Source of the DNA: Bacteroidota bacterium
GTDB taxonomy: Bacteria > Bacteroidota > Bacteroidia > Chitinophagales > Chitinophagaceae
Reading direction: 5' to 3'
DNA length: 51,123 nucleotides
Assembly: GCA_029558715.1 (NCBI GenBank)
Contig: JAKQEA010000073.1
Span: forward strand, 1-51,123
The translations under genes were made by a program, and so were the position numbers. Below are positions 1-7,940 of the stretch, piece by piece. Within the stretch, counting starts at the first letter, position 1. Each line of letters opens with the position of its first letter. The notes under the pieces are model-generated. The model saw only the letters and a program-made list of their open reading frames with translations. It was not told the DNA's origin and made no database searches.

Positions 1-407
1 CTGGCACCATAATTAATGAGTGCTTTTGATTGCCGGCTTGCATACCACTCCTTCAGATTTTCTATTCCCCACTCCAGTTCCAGTGCAGTTGTTACGCCAT
101 CATGCAATTGGTATTCCTGCTCCACATTGCTGCGGCCATGTACATGCAAGTCAATAAAGCCGGGAGATACTACGAGTCCGCTTACATCGATTGTTTGTTT
201 TCCTTTTAATGGTTCAGATGAAATCTGTGCAATGCGATTATTGATAATGCCAACATTCCGTATGGCATTCAGTTTTGTTTCGGGGTCAATTACCCGGCCG
301 CCGGAGAGTACAATATCATACTCAATAGTAGTTTGTGCAGTTGAGTTTATGCAAATGCAAAACAGTACTGCAAGCAGGGTGGCAGTCCGTACAAATTTAT
401 TTATCAT
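1..407 (-). CDS. Secreted amidohydrolase, D-aminoacylase-like (N-terminal part)
   Basis: Reading on the minus strand from the ATG at 407-405, the frame stays open to the window edge, so only the first ~135 residues are present. A signal peptide of about 24 residues (hydrophobic LLAVLFCICI, then STAQ) is followed by an N-terminal amidohydrolase beta-sandwich (VLSGGRVIDPE) and the metal-binding strand GFIDLHVHG with the HxH motif. This pattern fits the D-aminoacylase/N-acyl-D-amino-acid deacylase branch, which hydrolyses amide bonds in the periplasm; the substrate cannot be read from this part. It is the last visible gene of the minus-strand set running down from 5214 and lies 49 bases after the cupin-like gene. 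The start is well supported because the signal peptide begins there. The family is clear, the exact function is inference. Confidence 0.8.
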   Translation of the reverse strand, partial: MINKFVRTATLLAVLFCICINSTAQTTIEYDIVLSGGRVIDPETKLNAIRNVGIINNRIAQISSEPLKGKQTIDVSGLVVSPGFIDLHVHGRSNVEQEYQLHDGVTTALELEWGIENLKEWYASRQSKALINYGA

Positions 408-421
408 ACTTTATTTTTTAC

Positions 422-443
422 CACCGGAATTTAAACTCCGGTG
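422..443. other. Short intergenic hairpin
   Basis: CACCGGA (422-428) pairs with TCCGGTG (437-443) across an 8-base loop, in the 49-base gap between the cupin-like gene and the amidohydrolase. On the minus strand no T-run follows it, so it is not a standard terminator for the upstream gene. It could be a processing or stability element. Function unknown. Confidence 0.35.
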
Positions 444-456
444 AGGTGATGAAATA

Positions 457-1119
457 CTATTTAATTTCAAACAGCACCATATTTATTGCTGCATCTCCGG
501 TTGCGGAAAAGTAAAAAGCTGTGCCTGGTTTTATGTATACATACTTTCCTGCTCTCAGCCGGGAGAGTTCTTTACCATTTTTGTTATGAAGTTTTACTTC
601 GCTGCCAGTTACCAGTTCTGCAATCATTGGTCCCCGGCCTTTAATGATTTGATTATTGAACGCTGCTGCAGTTAGCCGGTAAGCAATTACTTTTTCGTTT
701 TCAAACAATACGATGAATGGCAGAGGTTGTAATTTTTTAGCTGGATTGTAAGGAGAAAGCAGCTCAACATCGGTTACATGAAAGGGAACCGTATCGCAAT
801 TGCTCACCCTATGTACCAATGTATCATTAACAAATGACCTGTACCAGGCATTGCCTGCTGTATTTTTAGCCGTTACCCATTCCTTGCCTTTTATTTGTGA
901 GCATACAACCGTTGTGGTAAAATGTACAAATACCGACGGTGTCGAATGAATATGAAACAAGCTGGTATCCCCCGGTTCTATATTTACATCCAGCAGCCGG
1001 ATATATTTATTTTCCAAAGTTTTTTTATGCCGTGGTTCTTTGCTTACCTGTACCTGGGCAGCAAGTACAAATGAATAACATAAGAGGAGCGTTAAAAGCC
1101 CCGTTTTTTTATTTTTCAT
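457..1119 (-). CDS. Secreted cupin-like protein of unknown function
   Basis: 220 residues. Residues 1-20 form a signal peptide ending LAAQ, so the protein is exported. An N-terminal beta-rich part contains FHIHSTPSVFVH (about residues 56-67), resembling the histidine-rich first motif of cupins. The C-terminal part (AGKYVYIKPGTAFYF) resembles the second cupin motif, so a one- or two-domain cupin fold is likely. I recognise no enzymatic family. It starts 7 bases after the stop of the DUF1624-type gene and is followed by the secreted amidohydrolase, which suggests one transcript and a periplasmic role. The fold assignment is inference from motif shape only. Confidence 0.65.
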   Translation of the reverse strand: MKNKKTGLLTLLLCYSFVLAAQVQVSKEPRHKKTLENKYIRLLDVNIEPGDTSLFHIHSTPSVFVHFTTTVVCSQIKGKEWVTAKNTAGNAWYRSFVNDTLVHRVSNCDTVPFHVTDVELLSPYNPAKKLQPLPFIVLFENEKVIAYRLTAAAFNNQIIKGRGPMIAELVTGSEVKLHNKNGKELSRLRAGKYVYIKPGTAFYFSATGDAAINMVLFEIK

Positions 1120-1126
1120 TTTATTT

Positions 1127-2359
1127 TTATAAATAACTCAGCCACCATTTTTCTTTATGTGCTGTTTTATACCGGTCATATTTTTTGCAGAGAGGAAATA
1201 ATAGGATTATTACGGCAATCCAAACTCCGTATACGACAAGTAACCCATATCCTTCACCCGGCGCCACATACATAAAAGGAAATTGCTGCCCCACATTTTT
1301 AGCATCGGAAAAACTGTGCCCTCGTACAAAAAAGAAAATGGCTGCCAGCAGGTGAATAAGATAAATATGCAGGATGTAATAGAAAAAAGCTGTGCGGCCA
1401 AATATGATCATGAAACGGGTAAACCAGTTTTTGATCTTCTCTGCCCAGGCGAGTAAAATAAGAGATGGCCCGATGGTAATACACAGGTACAATAATGAAG
1501 GCGGGTATTTATTTACTTTCATGAAAGAGAAAAAAGTATACAAACTGTTTTTCTGTTTTGTCCAGTCAACAGGATCGCCGTACAGGTTAGTGAAGCGAAG
1601 AAGAACAAAAAATAAGATCAGTCCCGTACCGGTGCGTAACAATATTTTTCTTCGCTGCTCCGCTGAATATGGAGGAGCAAAGAAAACACCGGCGCAATAC
1701 CCCAGCATCATCAGTCCTGTCCATGCCGGGAAGGGATAAACGAGTATAGCGAAATGATTACCGGTTATGCGGTATGGAGTAAAGACACCATGATGCAGCA
1801 AATCCCATATCAAAGTTGGCTGAAAACCGGGTTTTGATTCAGGTATGTCCAGCAGGTTATGCCCGGCAACAATGATAAAGCCCAGCAGCAATATTATTTT
1901 ATAAGGAATTTTTGCCAGCACCAGCAAGCCAAGTATAAACATACTGATACCGATAGCCCAGATAACCTGGAAAGGAATGAAGTTGAAATTGGTATTAAAG
2001 GTCCAGGCAAAAGCGATAATGGTCCATTCGGCAATGATGAGCCACAAACCTCTTTTCAAAAGAAAAGTGCCAAGCTCTTTTTTTGTTTTACGAAGGCTTT
2101 GCAGGTAAATGGACGTACCGGATAAAAAGACAAAGACCGGGGCGCAGAAATGGGTGATCCATCTTGTAAAATATAAAGCGGGGCTTGTCGTGGCCAGGTT
2201 CAGTGGGTCATCCAGGTTGGCACCGATATGAAAATAATCCCTGGTATGATCCAAAGCCATTATCACCATGGCGATTCCACGGATGATGTCGATGGATTCA
2301 ATTCGTTTTTGGTTGCCCGCCCGGATGACTCGGTCGGAAGAGGTTAAGTTTGGCTGCAT
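1127..2359 (-). CDS. DUF1624 / heparan-alpha-glucosaminide N-acetyltransferase-like membrane protein
   Basis: 410 residues with about ten hydrophobic helices. The N-terminus carries the family hallmark: RIESIDIIRG, then MALDHTRDYFH (about residues 19-45). The LDH histidine is the conserved residue of the DUF1624/HGSNAT-like transmembrane acyltransferases, which move acyl groups across the inner membrane onto extracytoplasmic sugars or polymers. Another conserved stretch is FCAPVFVFLSGTS (about residues 80-92). The gene lies between a one-helix protein and the cupin-like protein with gaps of 7 bases on each side, so co-transcription is very likely. A second acyltransferase-like membrane protein (DUF418) starts the same set. 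The acceptor is unknown. Confidence 0.8.
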   Translation of the reverse strand: MQPNLTSSDRVIRAGNQKRIESIDIIRGIAMVIMALDHTRDYFHIGANLDDPLNLATTSPALYFTRWITHFCAPVFVFLSGTSIYLQSLRKTKKELGTFLLKRGLWLIIAEWTIIAFAWTFNTNFNFIPFQVIWAIGISMFILGLLVLAKIPYKIILLLGFIIVAGHNLLDIPESKPGFQPTLIWDLLHHGVFTPYRITGNHFAILVYPFPAWTGLMMLGYCAGVFFAPPYSAEQRRKILLRTGTGLILFFVLLRFTNLYGDPVDWTKQKNSLYTFFSFMKVNKYPPSLLYLCITIGPSLILLAWAEKIKNWFTRFMIIFGRTAFFYYILHIYLIHLLAAIFFFVRGHSFSDAKNVGQQFPFMYVAPGEGYGLLVVYGVWIAVIILLFPLCKKYDRYKTAHKEKWWLSYL

Positions 2360-2366
2360 CGTAAAA

Positions 2367-3101
2367 CTATTTCAGGTGATATTCTTTTTTCAAAAATGAA
2401 ATCATATTTTTTGCTTTTCCATTTAAAAGCCCCAGCCTTCCTATTATCATGAAATTGCTGCCTTTCAACTGATGTACATAATAGGCAAGGTCAAAGTGAA
2501 GATTTTTGTCGTAAGACCTTAGTGGTGGATTATCGGTTGGCCTGTTTATGCCATCACTGGTTACCATTTTGTCATAAACAGCCGGATAAAAAATATGAGA
2601 TAATAAAGGGTCTGCTTCTCTTCTTTCAATACGGTCATCTTCCTGGTTATAATAAATATACTCTACCAATTTTTGATAGGATATCATACTGTCGGCCGCC
2701 TTTTCATTTCTTATCAACCTTAATGCCCCGGAATTTTTTAATTGTGTAATGGTTCTATCATTACTTTGAAACCGGACACCCCTCACAAAACTTCTGCTCA
2801 AATAATATAGATCATTTTCATACCCTTTGATTTGCTGGTTGTTTAAGAGAAACGTCAATGTGTCCATTGCTTTCATCTTTTTTTGCCGGAAAGCAATATT
2901 TTGCCTGATGGCAGCTGTATCCGATTTCAAATCTTCGATAAATGTTTTAATAAATTTTTTCTCCCGGTCTCTTTCTATTTTATGCTCCAGCTGATACTCA
3001 GCTAAAAAACCACAGAACACAGCGAGGAACAACATTAAAAACTCCCAGAAATAATGGGTCCATTTTTTTCGGGGGGTGTGTGAGTGTGCATGTACTTCCA
3101 T
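2367..3101 (-). CDS. One-helix membrane protein, paralogue of the next gene
   Basis: 244 residues. A short His-rich start (MEVHAHSHT) and a basic stretch lead into one transmembrane helix (FLMLFLAVFCGFLAEYQ, residues ~20-37). A highly charged helix (KIERDREKKF) and an alpha-helical soluble part follow. The topology suggests a single-pass protein with a long extracytoplasmic domain. It resembles the many Bacteroidota proteins with an N-terminal helix of the 'AEYQLEHKIERD' type, for which I know no function. It is paralogous to the 287-residue protein encoded just upstream: shared helix, NxxTxRxFEEMKSSGALRLIRN-like middle region and KKEYHLK C-terminus. It lies 6 bases from that gene and 7 from the DUF1624-type gene. 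Confidence 0.7.
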   Translation of the reverse strand: MEVHAHSHTPRKKWTHYFWEFLMLFLAVFCGFLAEYQLEHKIERDREKKFIKTFIEDLKSDTAAIRQNIAFRQKKMKAMDTLTFLLNNQQIKGYENDLYYLSRSFVRGVRFQSNDRTITQLKNSGALRLIRNEKAADSMISYQKLVEYIYYNQEDDRIERREADPLLSHIFYPAVYDKMVTSDGINRPTDNPPLRSYDKNLHFDLAYYVHQLKGSNFMIIGRLGLLNGKAKNMISFLKKEYHLK

Positions 3102-3107
3102 AATATT

Positions 3108-3971
3108 TTATTTCAGGTGATATTCTTTTTTGATTAACTCAATAAGTTTTTGTGCCGCTGTGTTTCTTTGGTTCCCAATCTTTTCTGCCAGAAAAAATGC
3201 GCCGTATAAGTATTGTGCGGTCGAAGCCAACTGGTTTAGTGTTATCCTGTTATCGGTAAGTAAATCTGCCGAAGCGGCAGGCTGCTCCGTTCTCTCTTTA
3301 ATTATTTTCAGCAACAATCCGGCATCAAATATTTCCCCCATTTTTTTTCCAAAATCAGTACCCCAGGTATAAGCGGCATCGTTGTATTTTTTTAGATCTA
3401 TTACCGAGTAATAGTAATGAGAAATACTGTTAGCTACTTGTTTATTCCTGATAAGCCGCAAGGCACCGGAACTTTTCATTTCTTCAAAAGTGCGGTCCGT
3501 TGTGTACAGCGCCTTGTAGTTAGGTAATATCATCCTTGCTGTAAAAGCAAGTTTAGCAATATGCTGTTTTATTTCGGGACTTTTTATTAATACTATCAAT
3601 GAATCAATGGATTGAAACAGAACTTTGTTATTTCTTGTATACTCACTGTAAATAGCCGTGTCAGTTTTTAAATCTTCCAGCAGATTTTGAACATAAATTT
3701 TTTCCTTATCCCTTTCAATTTTATGTTCTAACTGATACTCCGCCAAAAACCCGCAGAACACAGCGAGGAACAACATTAAAAACTCCCAGAAATAATGTGT
3801 CCATTTTTTCCGGGCGGTATGTGCATGATGATGTACTTCCATAGCTGTTTGATTGGGTTCTTTATGGTTGTCTGCCGCTGCCAGGCTAACCGTTGGAGCC
3901 GGCACCGCAACTGATGCTGTAGTTTCCTGTTGTTCTTTATTTGTTTTTTTCCTTTTATCTTTCTTGCCCAT
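3108..3971 (-). CDS. One-helix membrane protein with Lys/Ala-rich N-terminal tail
   Basis: 287 residues. It has the same architecture as its downstream neighbour (His-containing MEVHHHAHT, one helix, charged helix, soluble helical domain ending KKEYHLK), preceded by 43 extra residues rich in Lys, Gln, Ala and Pro. The start at 3971 overlaps the end of the DUF418 gene by 17 bases. The internal ATG at 3842 would give a protein aligned from residue 1 with the paralogue. I prefer 3971 because the rest of this set is packed with gaps under 10 bases, but the choice is open. A 44-base block covering the helix is identical between the two paralogues (3754-3797 and 3013-3056) while the flanks have diverged. 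Function unknown. Confidence 0.65.
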   Translation of the reverse strand: MGKKDKRKKTNKEQQETTASVAVPAPTVSLAAADNHKEPNQTAMEVHHHAHTARKKWTHYFWEFLMLFLAVFCGFLAEYQLEHKIERDKEKIYVQNLLEDLKTDTAIYSEYTRNNKVLFQSIDSLIVLIKSPEIKQHIAKLAFTARMILPNYKALYTTDRTFEEMKSSGALRLIRNKQVANSISHYYYSVIDLKKYNDAAYTWGTDFGKKMGEIFDAGLLLKIIKERTEQPAASADLLTDNRITLNQLASTAQYLYGAFFLAEKIGNQRNTAAQKLIELIKKEYHLK

Positions 3972-5214
3972 CTTTTCTTTTTTTCATAGGCTGCCATTTT
4001 TTATATGTAGCACTTCGCCATAGCCATTCCACAGGTCCATAATTAAAATACTTCAGCCAGGCAGTACTGATTATGATTTGACCAATAAATACCAGCACTC
4101 CAAAAATGGTATAATAAACAGGTCCAACCTTCCACATATAGCCAAGACCGGCACCCAGGAACACATAATTACCAATCAGAGACTGCATGATATAATTACT
4201 GAATGCCATTTTCCCGGCCGGCGCAAAAACAGCTAATATTTTTTTGCCAACAACGGTTTGAAAAGACAGCATAAAAAGCCCCACATAAGCCAATGCCAGT
4301 GGTGCTACTCCCAATGCATAAGCAATGGTCTGATACCAGCCATTCATTTTTAATCCGAAATAATCACCCATATGATCCTGCATCTGCCGGGCAAGAAAAT
4401 AATTGGCGGGTAAACCGATGAGCAGACCGGCAATAATAATTGCATAGACCAATTTTCTGTGCTGTGCAATATTTTTGTAAAAGTCAGATCGGCCCAATAC
4501 ATAACCGATCAGGAACATGCCCAACACTTTGGGAACACGGCTTACGAAAATCAGGTACTGGTATCGGAAGAAGAAGCCGCTGATATTCATTTTTAACTGA
4601 TCAAACCAGCTTCCTGTTTTCATCAGGCCCAGGAATTCTTCCTCGCTTTTAATATTCATGATGGCGCCATCCACTTTTATTCCTGTGTTGATAAGGAGTT
4701 TTGAAGGATAATTTAAAACCGGCCAGGTCATCTTCAGCCAGTATAAGAGGATAGGAGAAAGAACAAGAATGACACCTGTGATCAGCAACACTTTATTCGA
4801 AAACTTTCGTAATGGCAGTAACAGGAAGGCCAGCAAACCGTAGAAAAAAACAATATCACCCGGCCATATCAGTAAGTGAGCGGCGCCAAGCAGCAGCATG
4901 AATAAGAGCCTCCTTCTTACAGTGGGCAGTGCATTGATGCCATTGGCGGCAGCCCTTTTGAATTGCAATGCGATACCCCAGCCAAATAATAAGCTGAAAA
5001 TGGAGTAAAATTTTCCTTCTATGAACATGTGATGTAGAAAAGACATGCTCCGGTCTGCTTCCGGTAATAAATAAGGACCCGAAGCAGGAAGTCCTTCCCT
5101 GTACCAGCTGAATCCGTTGAGATTGGCAATAAAAATTCCGAGGATAGCAAAGCCCCGGAGCACATCCATAAATACCTCTCTTTCTTTGGCTTGAACAGGA
5201 GCTAAGGTCTGCAT
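3955..5214 (-). CDS. DUF418 family membrane protein (YeiB-like)
   Basis: 419 residues with about nine to ten membrane helices. The N-terminus VFMDVLRGFAILGIF and a WREG-like loop followed by a FYSIFSLLFGWG segment are typical of the YeiB/DUF418 family. The C-terminal signature GPVEWLWRSATY (about residues 393-404) is diagnostic of the DUF418 domain. These proteins belong to the broad acyltransferase-like membrane superfamily, and their substrates are unknown. It is the first gene of the six-gene minus-strand set that runs to the window edge. Its 3' end overlaps the one-helix protein gene by 17 bases, which points to translational coupling. Confidence 0.8.
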   Translation of the reverse strand: MQTLAPVQAKEREVFMDVLRGFAILGIFIANLNGFSWYREGLPASGPYLLPEADRSMSFLHHMFIEGKFYSIFSLLFGWGIALQFKRAAANGINALPTVRRRLLFMLLLGAAHLLIWPGDIVFFYGLLAFLLLPLRKFSNKVLLITGVILVLSPILLYWLKMTWPVLNYPSKLLINTGIKVDGAIMNIKSEEEFLGLMKTGSWFDQLKMNISGFFFRYQYLIFVSRVPKVLGMFLIGYVLGRSDFYKNIAQHRKLVYAIIIAGLLIGLPANYFLARQMQDHMGDYFGLKMNGWYQTIAYALGVAPLALAYVGLFMLSFQTVVGKKILAVFAPAGKMAFSNYIMQSLIGNYVFLGAGLGYMWKVGPVYYTIFGVLVFIGQIIISTAWLKYFNYGPVEWLWRSATYKKWQPMKKRKDGQER

Positions 5215-5283
5215 GGCTGGTTGGTTTTTAGTTTCGGTAGCAATCTTAGGGCGGGCAACAAAAGAGAGAAGGAAGTTACTAAT

Positions 5284-5299
5284 AGTAATTGATATTACT
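5284..5299. promoter_or_regulatory. Inverted repeat upstream of the DUF2892 unit (second palindrome)
   Basis: AGTAATTGATATTACT has 6-base arms (AGTAAT/ATTACT) around TGAT. It sits 46 bp (centre to centre) upstream of the Crp/Fnr-like palindrome at 5330-5345, in the 168-base gap between two divergent transcription units. It could be a regulator site for either side. No regulator is identified. Confidence 0.4.
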
Positions 5300-5329
5300 C
5301 GTTATGAAGCCCCCTGCAGAAAATGTTTA

Positions 5330-5345
5330 TGTGATTAATATCACA
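5330..5345. promoter_or_regulatory. Crp/Fnr-type palindrome upstream of the DUF2892 unit
   Basis: TGTGATTAATATCACA contains the TGTGA-N6-TCACA core recognised by the Crp/Fnr superfamily. Downstream, TACCTTTA at 5368-5375 is a one-mismatch version of the Bacteroidota -7 element TAnnTTTG. If that is the -7 box, the palindrome centre (5337.5) lies near -41.5, the class II activator position. Activation of the 5383-5686 unit by a Crp/Fnr-family protein is therefore plausible, but it is inferred from sequence alone. Confidence 0.5.
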
Positions 5346-5382
5346 GGCAGCCCAACGAATAACTATTTACCTTTATTAGTAA

Positions 5383-5463
5383 ATGAATAAAGGGATAAAA
5401 TTGGCCATTGCTTGTTTAGTATGCCTGGGGCTGGTTACAATTCTTGTCCTGCTATTTACCTAA
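5383..5463 (+). CDS. Possible 26-residue membrane peptide
   Basis: ATG at 5383, TAA at 5461. The peptide begins MNKGIKLAIACLVC, and nearly all of residues 6-25 are hydrophobic, so it would be a single membrane helix. It lies directly behind the proposed Crp/Fnr-type promoter and 16 bases before the DUF2892 start, so it would share that transcript. I recognise no family. The hydrophobic pattern and spacing favour a real small protein, but a chance frame cannot be excluded. Confidence 0.45.
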   Translation: MNKGIKLAIACLVCLGLVTILVLLFT

Positions 5464-5479
5464 AACTAAAACACACAAT

Positions 5480-5686
5480 ATGAAAAAGAACATGGGCAAT
5501 GTTGACCGTATCATGCGGCTATTACTGGCCGCAGTATTTGCGTATCTCTATTTCAGCAGTACCGTAACAGGTACATTGGGATTGGTGTTGGTAATATTAG
5601 GCGGTGTATTTGTATTAACCAGCCTGGTAAGTTTCTGCCCATTATATACGCTGGTGGGGCTGAATACCTGCCCGAAAAAGCAGTAG
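5480..5686 (+). CDS. DUF2892 (YgaP-type) membrane protein
   Basis: 68 residues from the ATG at 5480. A GTG further upstream (5444) would add 12 residues that overlap the 26-residue peptide and do not belong to the family. The protein has the DUF2892 pattern: NVDRIMR at the start, two hydrophobic helices, and a C-terminal CPLYTLVGLNTC motif with two cysteines. In other bacteria this domain is the membrane anchor of rhodanese-like proteins and is often found near sulfur or redox-stress genes; no rhodanese is adjacent here. The Crp/Fnr-like palindrome upstream suggests control by redox or carbon state. Confidence 0.8.
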   Translation: MKKNMGNVDRIMRLLLAAVFAYLYFSSTVTGTLGLVLVILGGVFVLTSLVSFCPLYTLVGLNTCPKKQ

Positions 5687-5708
5687 GGTAGTAATTTGAT
5701 AATTGTAA

Positions 5709-5731
5709 GTGCAGGTGTTTATTGCCTGTGC
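5709..5731. terminator. Weak hairpin between convergent genes
   Basis: GTGCAGG (5709-5715) can pair with CCTGTGC (5725-5731), with two G-U pairs and a 9-base loop, and TTTAT follows on the plus strand. It lies between the end of the DUF2892 gene and the end of the convergent MORN gene, where a terminator is expected. The stem is weak. Confidence 0.35.
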
Positions 5732-5732
5732 T

Positions 5733-7874
5733 TTATCTCCATCCTACTGTTTTACAAGAACCGCAACCGGTGGTTACTTCATAACTGTAGGCTGTGCTTG
5801 GTCTGTTATAAAATACATTATCGGTCCATTTTTCCCAGCCGCCTTTGTTGCCTCCGTGTACGGTGCCTGTTGTGTATCCGGTACCATTACAGGTAGAACA
5901 AATATGATACATCACGGGTTCTATATTGTATCGGGCTTCAATATCCTGTTCAGATAACCACACAATATCTGTTGCATCCTTACTGCCCTTGTAGTTGCCC
6001 GATTTGCCATATATGGGTTTAATAGTACCGGTACTTACTTTATACAATTGTCCATCGTAACTATAACCAGTAATTACTGAAACCAAATAACCACCATTTT
6101 TCAGCTTCATAGTTGTTCCTGCCGGGTATTTTATTTTTTTTACTGCATTTTGATAATTACTTACCAGGGTAACCGGAGGCGGCTGATTTTTGTACTCAGT
6201 CGCCATCTTTCTCGCATATAATGCATTGTTTTTTGCATCTTCAATGTATTTCTTTTTATCAGCTTCACTGATAAGCCCGCTGTTGCAGTCTTCCTGACCG
6301 GTAGCTATTTCTTTTAAAAAAAGTTCCACCTCTTTTTCATAATCAGTATACCGTTTTACCACATCACCAGAAGGCATATAGGGCATTCCGGCTAAAAGGT
6401 CCTGCTTCACTGCATAGGGAGATACCGGGTGATAAATAAAATACCCAAAGTATTTTCCCTTCCATTTATCATCCGGTTTTTTAAAAGGAAAATCAACCGT
6501 GGCCCAACCATGCAAGCCGCCATCTTTAAAACTACCAATCATAGTACAGGATAATTCTGTTTCGCTGCTCAGTCGTTTGTAAACGCTTTTTCCGCAACCA
6601 TCCAGGCCTTTTTTGTTAAAAGTACCTGAGAAAAAGTAACTGCTTTGCGGAATGTAGCCTTTTATATAATTAGGGTCTGAAGAACTGGTGTACCACATAT
6701 ACTCGTAGAGGTTTTTGTTGCCATACGTAAGCCAGTTATTGGTGAACAAACCAGAAAGCACAAGCTCTGATTGCCGCAGGCAGCAAGCCCAGGTTTCTGT
6801 TTTATATAAACTGTAAAAATACCCCAGGCCATTTGCCATTCCATTTTCAAAACGGCCATAAAAAAAAGTATTGGTGTTATTTGAGAACAAACCATGGCCA
6901 TCTGGCTTGCCATCTTTCCAATCTCCGGCATAACTACCGGTATAGGTTTTATCTCCAATAGTAATGCTCAATGGTTTTGACTCAGCCATCGCCGCATTAT
7001 TATAATCCCAAAGTGAAGAGGGAAGATTGACTTCCTGCGAATCTTTTAAAATACCGTTGTCCCAAAACCCCTGGATAATTTTACCATTTGGGTCAACCAG
7101 TTTACCGGGGCCATTGTACTTGCCATCATAAAAAAAACCTTCGTACCAGGTGCCATCTTTAAACTCCAGTTTTCCAACCAAAGGTTTGTTTTTAAAATTC
7201 ATTTTACCGGTAAAACTTTTTGCCGGAAAATTCTCCTGCACAATAATCTTTGCCATTTGTAATTGGCCGTTTTCATATTTGCCCTGCATCGATGCAGCGC
7301 CCAGCTCATACATTGCTTCTCTGCTGGCGCCAATACCATGAAGAGTATAATCGTATAGTGTTTTATTATCCCCCACTTTCATTTCTGTACGTACCGCTTC
7401 ACCTTCGGCAACAATATATTTACTCGCAGTAATAGATTTGTTTAAATCATCGGCCAGGTTTTCTGCTGTGAAAGGGGTAAATTTATTAGCGTAAAAATCC
7501 CTGTTTTTAGCGCCGCTACCCGATAGAGTATAATTGTACACCAGCTTTTTACCATTGAATTTTTTTCCATCTTCTGAAAAAATTCCTTTGTATAAATTAA
7601 TCGTTAGTTCCAAACTGCCATTATCCCTGAACTCCACTTTTCGGGATTTTGTACTGGCCCAAACACCTTCTCCGTTTTTGCAATTGCCTTCTATGCAATC
7701 ATTAAAAAGAAACTGGTAAATAATATCACCTTCGCTGGCCCTGTAGTTTAGGTGAAAATTTTTAATAGAAATATTGCTGGTTATGGGCCAGATGTTTTTT
7801 GCCTTTATCTGCGCACTGCTATGTTGATGGTAAAAGAAGGGTGAGCCTAAGAACAGAAAAAAAAGCTTACGCAT
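5733..7874 (-). CDS. Secreted MORN-repeat protein with C-terminal DnaJ-like cysteine motifs
   Basis: 713 residues. The N-terminus is a signal peptide (MRKLFFLFLGSPFF...SSAQ). The middle of the protein contains repeated MORN units, for example GTWYEGFFYDGKYNGPG, YTGSYAGDWKDGKPDGHG and FYGRFENGMANGLG (about residues 240-350), plus looser copies on either side. A soluble region near 520-650 is followed by a C-terminal CSTCNGTGY and a second pair GCGSC, resembling the zinc-binding CxxCxGxG units of DnaJ. MORN repeats act as scaffolds or membrane-contact modules, and the cysteine pairs probably bind one zinc ion. It stands alone between convergent and same-strand neighbours. Role unknown. Confidence 0.75.
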   Translation of the reverse strand: MRKLFFLFLGSPFFYHQHSSAQIKAKNIWPITSNISIKNFHLNYRASEGDIIYQFLFNDCIEGNCKNGEGVWASTKSRKVEFRDNGSLELTINLYKGIFSEDGKKFNGKKLVYNYTLSGSGAKNRDFYANKFTPFTAENLADDLNKSITASKYIVAEGEAVRTEMKVGDNKTLYDYTLHGIGASREAMYELGAASMQGKYENGQLQMAKIIVQENFPAKSFTGKMNFKNKPLVGKLEFKDGTWYEGFFYDGKYNGPGKLVDPNGKIIQGFWDNGILKDSQEVNLPSSLWDYNNAAMAESKPLSITIGDKTYTGSYAGDWKDGKPDGHGLFSNNTNTFFYGRFENGMANGLGYFYSLYKTETWACCLRQSELVLSGLFTNNWLTYGNKNLYEYMWYTSSSDPNYIKGYIPQSSYFFSGTFNKKGLDGCGKSVYKRLSSETELSCTMIGSFKDGGLHGWATVDFPFKKPDDKWKGKYFGYFIYHPVSPYAVKQDLLAGMPYMPSGDVVKRYTDYEKEVELFLKEIATGQEDCNSGLISEADKKKYIEDAKNNALYARKMATEYKNQPPPVTLVSNYQNAVKKIKYPAGTTMKLKNGGYLVSVITGYSYDGQLYKVSTGTIKPIYGKSGNYKGSKDATDIVWLSEQDIEARYNIEPVMYHICSTCNGTGYTTGTVHGGNKGGWEKWTDNVFYNRPSTAYSYEVTTGCGSCKTVGWR

Positions 7875-7940
7875 AGAGAAGGAATTTACCCTTAAAAATA
7901 TAAAGATACCTGCATCCGGAAATACGGGCTAGCGGGTATT

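Noticed and set aside
16-444. 142-codon plus-strand frame
   Set aside because: It runs antisense to the amidohydrolase gene, whose protein has a clear signal peptide and HxH motif; the plus-strand product has no recognisable features.
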